64,000 nt of DNA from the NCBI GenBank assembly GCA_016647705.1, contig CM028334.1:9457546-9521545 (forward strand). Direction: 5' to 3'. The DNA is from Eucommia ulmoides (Eukaryota; Streptophyta; Magnoliopsida; Garryales; Eucommiaceae). Position numbers and translations under genes: made by a program. Position 1 is the first letter of the stretch. The number at the start of each line of letters is the position of its first letter. Positions 58,204 to 64,000 of the stretch are shown here, one piece after another. The notes beneath the pieces were generated by a model. The model had not been told where the DNA came from. It made no database searches and saw only the letters and a program-made list of their open reading frames with translations.

Positions 58204-59334
58204 GTTTGATTTTTGAATCGAATCTTGGCTTTAGAGAAAAGAGGAATAGGTTGCGGTTTTGGGACATGAGCTTGAAGATTTCAATGGGCGTTTTCAGTTT
58301 TTTGTTAGGATAATTTTAAGTAGCACATGCGTACTTCCTAGTTCCCTTGAGTTGGGTTGAGTTGAGGTGTATCCTGATGTAGAAAATGAAGGCTGAAGAG
58401 AGCGACTATGTAACATTTTTGAAGAATTTTGTTCTCATGAACCTGAGATTGAGTTTTGATCATGTGAAGTGTCATTTGTTGGCCCCCCACAGATTTTGTG
58501 TTAGTATATGCCTCGATAGATTGACTTGAGACCTGCGGTTACTCGTCTGTTAAATACACTGACATGAAACCAGCGGTTACTTATTTGGAGGGATGATAAT
58601 CGAATCGTACCATGTTTTGTGTCGAGTCAATTTGGTTTCGTGTCAATATAATATTAACTATAACCCGACCTATTTATTTTTCAGCTCACCCAAAAATGAC
58701 CCATTTAACTTTCTTATCATACAATTTGTGTTCCATGTATAAATAATTTGTCCTGTAATTTTCACATTTTTCTTCAAATTCTACATTTGACAAAAAAGAT
58801 AAAAATATTCAAAATAAAGCAAATTTGATAATTTACAATAGATTAATATCATAATACAAATTAAAAGAGATCAAAAAATTACCAAACTAACAGATGGCCT
58901 AATAAAAAAATTATAAAAAAATTCAAGCAAAGTATAGAACTCCTTAAGAATCAGTAGTAGTTGAATGAATTTAAATTACTCTTTCTAATAGTTAGAAATG
59001 TAATTTTGGTTTGGAATTGGATTTTCAGGGTTGACTCTAATCTGATTCAAATTTTTTGAATCATTCTTGTATGGTGTTCGTGTTGTAAAAACCTTAATTC
59101 TAACCCCCCAAATTCACGTCGATTTTGTGTCGTGTTTTCGTACCACCTCTCCTTGCTTGTTTGCTTGTTTTCACTATGGTCATTCCTCTACCCTACGAGG
59201 GCACAATATTCAGTTGCGTACTTCGCATTACTCACGAACAGATAGCGGGACATTGTGGGATAGATAAATAATCACATGTGTCGAATTAACTTATCCCCTA
59301 GGATTGTCCCAAGGATGCTCACTCCTGTCTTCAC
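58204..59334. other. MDH 3' region and intergenic sequence between convergent genes
   Basis: 58204-58470 is the likely MDH 3'UTR. 58590-59140 has 'gtgtcgtgttttcgt'-like motifs at both ends (about 58618-58645 and 59065-59140), suggesting a short non-autonomous DNA element, but no terminal repeats could be aligned. No gene. Confidence 0.5.
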
Positions 59335-61260
59335 CTACCAATAGTCTCCGCACGAGCACCGCCCATCTCTAAAATGATGAAAACGAGTACGATCCCGAAC
59401 AATCACCTCCCTATTATACACACTAGAAAATACCTTAGCAAAGTTATGACAATCGATGCACGTCCTTAGATTCTTCGCCACCCTTAACGTCGTTCCTGGA
59501 GGAGTTTCAAGAACCCCAAATGCAATCGCCAATTTCTCACTGTGACAAGACAAGACCATTCCCTTCTCTTCATCACAACCCAAATTGTGCAGCTCCGATG
59601 TTATTTCCGCCACATAACCTCCTATCTTTAGTTGTGATTTGATCTCAACCAAAATCCGATAAACCTCATTCTTCCTTCGGTGGGAAACATCATCAGCCAA
59701 AAACTCATGTATTTCTCCTTTGATTTCAATCGTGCTACAACCGGGCGTTGTCTGAATTTGATTATCTTTCATCTTTTTTCGCAATTCAATCACCTTCTCC
59801 CAATCGCCCACTGACGAATAGATGTTCAACAAGAGAACATAATCACCTGCTACTTCAGCTTTCAGCTCGATCAAGTGTCCAATCACACGTTCTCCTAGAT
59901 TAACACGGCAATGAATCCTGCAAGAACTGAGCAGGGTCCTCCATATGGTTGGATCGGGCTCTATTTTCATGGAATTTATAAGCCTGTATGCCTCGTCAAG
60001 AAGCCCGGACCGGCCCATGAGATCAACCATGCAGCCGTAATGGTGGATATTAGGGCTGATTCCAAAGTCTTTAGTCATGGAATCAAAATAGGTTCGGCCT
60101 TTTTCGAGAAGACCGGAGTGACTGCAGGCCGAGAGGATTCCGGTGAAAGTCTGATCGTCGGGAGGAACCCTGGCTCTCTGCATTTCTTCGAATGCTTTAA
60201 TGGCTTCTCTGCCATAGCCGTTGCTTGCAAAGCCTGTAATCATGGCTGTCCATGAAACAACATCTTTCTTGGACATAGATTGAAACACTTCATAGGCTTT
60301 GTTCAAACATCCACACCGGGAATACATGGATATAAGCGAATTGGAAAGATTAACGGCTTTATCAAATTTATGTTCTAGAATATAATTATGGATTCGTTTA
60401 CCGAATTCTAAGGCATTTAGGTTTGTGCAAGCTTGAAGTAGAAGCAAACAGGTGACATCGTCGGGTTGTGATTTGGAGCCGGAGTTCTGCATTTCATCGA
60501 ACACGGCCAAGGCATCGCGTGTACGACGGTTACGAATGTAGCAAGAAATCAGAACGTTCCAGGCGACTGTATCTCTTTGTGGCATTTCGTCGAACAATTG
60601 ACAGGTTTCGTTGAATCTTAGGCAGGAAGAGTAAAGATCCATCAATGTGGTCAGCAGAAGGATATCGGATTGATGCCCGTCTCGAAGGACCCTAGCGTGA
60701 ATCTGTAAGCCGCGAGATAAGGAAGATCTCTTCGCGCAAGACTTTGCAACAAATGAAGAAGATAATGGGTCTGGGCGTATACCCAAACAGAGCATTTCGC
60801 GGTACAACTCGAAGCCTCTCTCGGGGGAATCGCTCCTGGAGTATGCTCTGATCATGGTGTTGTAGTGAGAGACGTTGGGTTTTGAAATCCGAGCGAAGAT
60901 CCTTTCGCAGTAGCCTAAATTGCGGGAGTGAGATAAGGAGACGCGCGAGAGGAAGGCGAGAGAGACGATGGGATTTTGAAGGAGGGAGGTGCGGAAGAGG
61001 TGGGCGTGGATTTGGAGAAGATGGGCGTTATGGGAAGACGATCTTATGAGTGAAATCAATGACTCCTGTTTCCGGGCATTTGCGTCGATCGTTATTTGGT
61101 CGGAGTCGACCGGTAGGCCATGCGGCTGGTGCCCACGGCGGAGATGGAGGATTGCTTCAGAGGCGTATCCGGAAGATGAGAAATGGAAGGAATGGGTGTT
61201 GAAGGGGGAGAGTGAAGATCGGCGTCGGCGAGAGTTGATGTTGTAAGAGATTGCTCTCAT
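59335..61260 (-). CDS. Pentatricopeptide repeat protein, PLS class with DYW domain
   Basis: Predicted to bind specific organelle RNA and direct C-to-U editing in mitochondria or plastids. The 641-residue protein has an Arg/Ser-rich N-terminal targeting region (residues 1-40 or so). PPR motifs run from about residue 90 to 430 (for example KPNVSHYNTMIRAYSRSDSP; RDTVAWNVLISCYIRN; KDVVSWTAMITGFASNGYG), then E/E+ motifs. The PG-box is TTPGCSTIEI. The C-terminal DYW deaminase domain has HSE (573-575), CIDCH (601-605) and CSCGDYW at the end. All zinc-binding and catalytic residues are present, so it looks active. It is intronless, as usual for this family, and ATG is the first possible start. It converges on MDH, 1.1 kb away. 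In Arabidopsis, At3g47530 (a DYW PPR gene) lies next to MDH At3g47520; I recall this from memory, so orthology needs a tree. Confidence 0.95.
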   Translation of the reverse strand: MRAISYNINSRRRRSSLSPFNTHSFHFSSSGYASEAILHLRRGHQPHGLPVDSDQITIDANARKQESLISLIRSSSHNAHLLQIHAHLFRTSLLQNPIVSLAFLSRVSLSHSRNLGYCERIFARISKPNVSHYNTMIRAYSRSDSPERGFELYREMLCLGIRPDPLSSSFVAKSCAKRSSLSRGLQIHARVLRDGHQSDILLLTTLMDLYSSCLRFNETCQLFDEMPQRDTVAWNVLISCYIRNRRTRDALAVFDEMQNSGSKSQPDDVTCLLLLQACTNLNALEFGKRIHNYILEHKFDKAVNLSNSLISMYSRCGCLNKAYEVFQSMSKKDVVSWTAMITGFASNGYGREAIKAFEEMQRARVPPDDQTFTGILSACSHSGLLEKGRTYFDSMTKDFGISPNIHHYGCMVDLMGRSGLLDEAYRLINSMKIEPDPTIWRTLLSSCRIHCRVNLGERVIGHLIELKAEVAGDYVLLLNIYSSVGDWEKVIELRKKMKDNQIQTTPGCSTIEIKGEIHEFLADDVSHRRKNEVYRILVEIKSQLKIGGYVAEITSELHNLGCDEEKGMVLSCHSEKLAIAFGVLETPPGTTLRVAKNLRTCIDCHNFAKVFSSVYNREVIVRDRTRFHHFRDGRCSCGDYW

Positions 61261-62101
61261 CGCTATTTGATTCTGTACGCGTGAGTAGGAGTTTGATAGT
61301 GGTTATATTTGATTTTGTTTTGTACATTTGGATTTATATCGCTATTTGATTCTGTACGCGTTACCTCCTCTCATTTTACCATAAACCAAATACTTATTGT
61401 CATTTTACAAATACTCAACAATCTTTTTAACTATTTTTTTTTAAAGTAAAAAACTATAAATGTCCCTTTTTTTAAAAAAAAAAATAATATATATTTTTAA
61501 TTTAAAAAAAAAAAAAACTAAAAAAATCGAAATGTAAAAGCAAAATTAGGATTTCACAAATAAAATTAGAAAAGAAAAAAAAAAACTATTTTGTTTTTAA
61601 ATTTAGAGAAATTTTTTGTGGACTACCATTTTACTAAAAAACAATTTTTTAAGAATCAATCATTTTTGACTCAGTCCAAAAGTATATTTTTCCTAAATAC
61701 TCTTCTATAGTTACAGAATTTATAAGAATTGTCATTTTGTCATTATTATTTTTTTAAAAATATCCTTAAACTAAAAAAAACATATTTCTAAAATTTCATA
61801 AAAAATTTCAAATTTGATTGAAATTTAATTTTGGTAATAAAAAATGTCACTTAATTTTATTTTTTTAAAAAGTATAAAATTTCTTGCAAAATATCATAAA
61901 TACCCTTATTATGTTTCACTTAATTTTATTTTTTAAAAAAATAAAAAATTTCTTGTAAAATATCATAAAATATCTACATAATTTTTTGTAATTTCATCCA
62001 AATTTAATTTTAAAAAAATTACCGAATTTTATTTTTTATTCATAATATATATCTATTTAAAATATCGAAAATACCGTTACATACGTTTCTTTATATGTGT
62101 A
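61261..62101. other. PPR upstream region, AT-rich
   Basis: A 24-bp direct repeat (atcgctatttgattctg, then tacgcgt) is at 61259-61282 and 61338-61361. A 69-bp tandem duplication is at 61847-61984 (units start tcacttaatttta). The rest is A/T-rich, and no TATA box could be chosen with confidence. No gene. Confidence 0.6.
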
Positions 62102-62896
62102 TGTTGGTGTATAAAACTGATACACACCTCGAGTATGGTCCAGTCGGATGACAGGTGGATCCTCTTGTTGAGGTGGAGTCGTCGGTTGAAAAGTCCTCGC
62201 GTGAGCTGTACTGGGTCCTAGGAGGACTGATCTATTGTGTCCAAAGTCCTGCTCTTCAGGGAGTCTACCTAAAGAAGGCTCAGACCGGGGTTTGTCTCGG
62301 TGAAGCCCCTTCGGCGTGGTAATCAATGCTCAGAGAGAAAATGTACAAAATATAGAAAGTAAACAGATGAACTCGCGCGTAATGTAAGTGTATTCAAGCG
62401 TACTTCGGGCTTGCATAGCCCTCGATATATATAGGCGTTGGAGATGATTAGTCGGGTTTAAACACGATTAATTAGTTGAAACCCTATGTTTAACCGATAA
62501 TCTGGGGCGTTTAGGAGATAATCGTTGGGTTTGGGCTTTTGGGCCCGTTTGGCAAAGCTCGCGGGCCTTTGTCAGGCCTGCAGCGGTGAGCTAGTAGAAG
62601 AGTGCGGAGATCCGTGGAGTCCTGGAGAAGAAACAATGTGAAAATGGGAACCGGTTGAGGGGAACGACTGAGTCCCTGAAACTGATCGCCGAGGGCACGA
62701 CACAGAGCTCAGAGCGACACATTTTTGTGGGGCTCCTCGTTCCTCCCTGGGTGCAAATGAGATTCCAGGGAGGAGCTGTAGTCGACGTATACTCCAACGT
62801 GGTGTTGTGGATTCCGGAATGCGTCCGTGTCAATGCGAGGGTTGACATGTGGCTAGATCTTAAGTGTTGACTCAGAAGTGCCCAAAAATACCCTCA
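62102..62896 (-). mobile_element. Family D LTR (3' LTR of an element running off the window)
   Basis: Plus-strand start is tgttggtgtataaaactg and end is aaaataccctca. On the minus strand the LTR starts TGAGGGTATTTTTGGGC next to a purine-rich tract (ctagggagtaact), so this is the 3' LTR and the element extends right past 64000. Length 795 bp. Confidence 0.85.
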
Positions 62897-64000
62897 TTAG
62901 TTACTCCCTAGCCCTGTGTGGCGAGGGAAGCGAGGCGGTCAGGGATATCAATTCCTAATTGAAATGGGCATCTTGGAGACTTCGAAGCGCAAGAAACACC
63001 TCTGATTGACATTTTTTTAAGAGTTAGTTTTTTCTTGAGGAGCTTATTTGAAATAGGCATCCATACGGTCGGGGTCTGGAGTTAGGTAGCACGGCAGGGC
63101 GGTCCCAAATTTCTTCGATTTTCAGAACGACAATTTTTTAAGAGTTGAACTTTTTTAGAGGAGCTAATTTGAGATACGCTCCCATATTGTTGGGGTCTGG
63201 GGTTAGGTAGTACGGCAGGGCAACCCCAAATTTCTTCAATTTTTAGGACGACAATTTTTCAAGAGTTGAACTTTTTTAGAGGAGTTAATTTGAGATATGC
63301 TCCCATATTGTTGGGGTCCGGGGTCAGGTAGCGTGGCAGGGTGACCCCGAATTTTTTCAATTTTTAGGGCGATACACGTTCACCGTGAACAAGCCCTAAA
63401 CACGGACTGACCTTCACCGTAGAGAAAATTGAGGTGAGCCCTAGGGGAGTGCGCGCCGCGGATGGGTAAGAAGGCGAGAGATTGTGCCCTCCATTTAAAA
63501 TTTAAGGGAGGCAAAATTGTCCCCATAAATATAAGTAAACAAAAATAGGGGAGAGGGGGGCAGCCCCCTTCCTCTTTCACGCTGGCCTTGTGGCCAGCAC
63601 AAGTTGGCCGCAAGGCCAGGAAAGAGGGGGAGGGCCTTTGTTTTATTTTTTATTTTTGGTTATTATTATTATTATTTTGTTATTTTATATATATACTAGG
63701 GCATAACCCGTGCCTGAAGGCATGGGCGAAAAAAAAAATTGAACAGAAAAATGTTATAATCTCATCTGTTTGTACAACACTTTATATTTGTTTTCTTAAA
63801 AATTAAATAACCCAATATCTACAATAAAGGCAAAAAATAGTTACCGCCAATCCAAATCTCATTACAATTTATTTTTAAATTTTTTTTTTTATTTTTTTTT
63901 ACAATTAGTACACCAGTCACAATTGAACAGTCACAATTGAACATCGATAATTAATTATACAACAATAATAACAAACAATCGAATTCCACAGTTACATAAT
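62897..64000 (-). mobile_element. Internal sequence of the family D element (partial)
   Basis: No coding domain was recognised. It includes three tandem units of about 119 bp (63008-63370), a long imperfect hairpin (63561-63635), a TTA run (63660-63678) and a small CCCGTGCC...GGCATGGG hairpin (63709-63727) followed by an A tract. The end of the element is outside the window. Confidence 0.55.
63008..63370. repeat. Three tandem units of about 119 bp
   Basis: Each unit has 'acgacaattttttaagagtt', then 'gaggag', then 'ggggtc', 'ggttaggtag' and 'ggcagggc'. Units start near 63008, 63127 and 63246. Confidence 0.9.

Noticed and set aside
59911..60255. 114-codon plus-strand frame over the PPR gene
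   Set aside because: Shadow of the PPR coding sequence.

Overview
The window looks like a retrotransposon-rich stretch of a flowering-plant nuclear genome, most likely a eudicot. Three host genes with plant-specific products (two plastid proteins and a DYW-type PPR protein) sit among nested LTR retrotransposons, a decayed hAT transposon, solo LTRs and long microsatellites. I cannot name the species. I saw no tRNA, rRNA, CRISPR or bacterial-type feature.

Layout. 1-17402 is repeat: an Athila-like LTR end, a solo LTR (535-5500) holding another solo LTR (2031-4706), a broken hAT transposase, a Copia element of SIRE type that lost most of pol (8808-14031), then another LTR and a gag scrap. 17403-27371 is one LTR retrotransposon with no gag-pol; it carries a fragment of the host RNA polymerase I second-largest-subunit gene. 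A gag-only Ty3 element is inserted in its 3' LTR, and that element holds a solo LTR. A 370-bp foldback repeat then lies just upstream of the intronless gene for geranylgeranyl diphosphate reductase (CHLP, 28155-29558). 30095-50022 is one Copia element (matching LTRs, PBS and PPT) swollen to 19.9 kb by a coding-less LTR element (32349-39430) and an Athila-like element (41419-49162), the latter split by a solo LTR. 50469-52062 is a solo LTR whose 3' half and flank are tandemly duplicated. 52364-58203 is the NAD-malate dehydrogenase gene; its coding sequence is one exon, and a probable 4.6-kb 5'UTR intron contains a pol-deleted chromovirus. A DYW-type PPR gene follows on the opposite strand (59335-61260). 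The window ends in the left part of another Ty3 element.

How the genes fit together. CHLP makes the phytyl chain for chlorophyll and tocopherol, and plastid MDH interconverts malate and oxaloacetate for redox balance, so both are plastid metabolic genes. The PPR protein is predicted to act on organelle RNA. They are neighbours, not a pathway cluster. The adjacent MDH and PPR genes recall the Arabidopsis pair At3g47520/At3g47530.

The most notable points are the captured RNA polymerase I fragment, three retroelements that kept gag but lost the catalytic core of pol, clusters of short perfect palindromes in several LTR families, and repeats placed directly against the CHLP and MDH promoters. 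LTR boundaries were set by eye from paired termini, target-site duplications, PBS and PPT. No database search was run.
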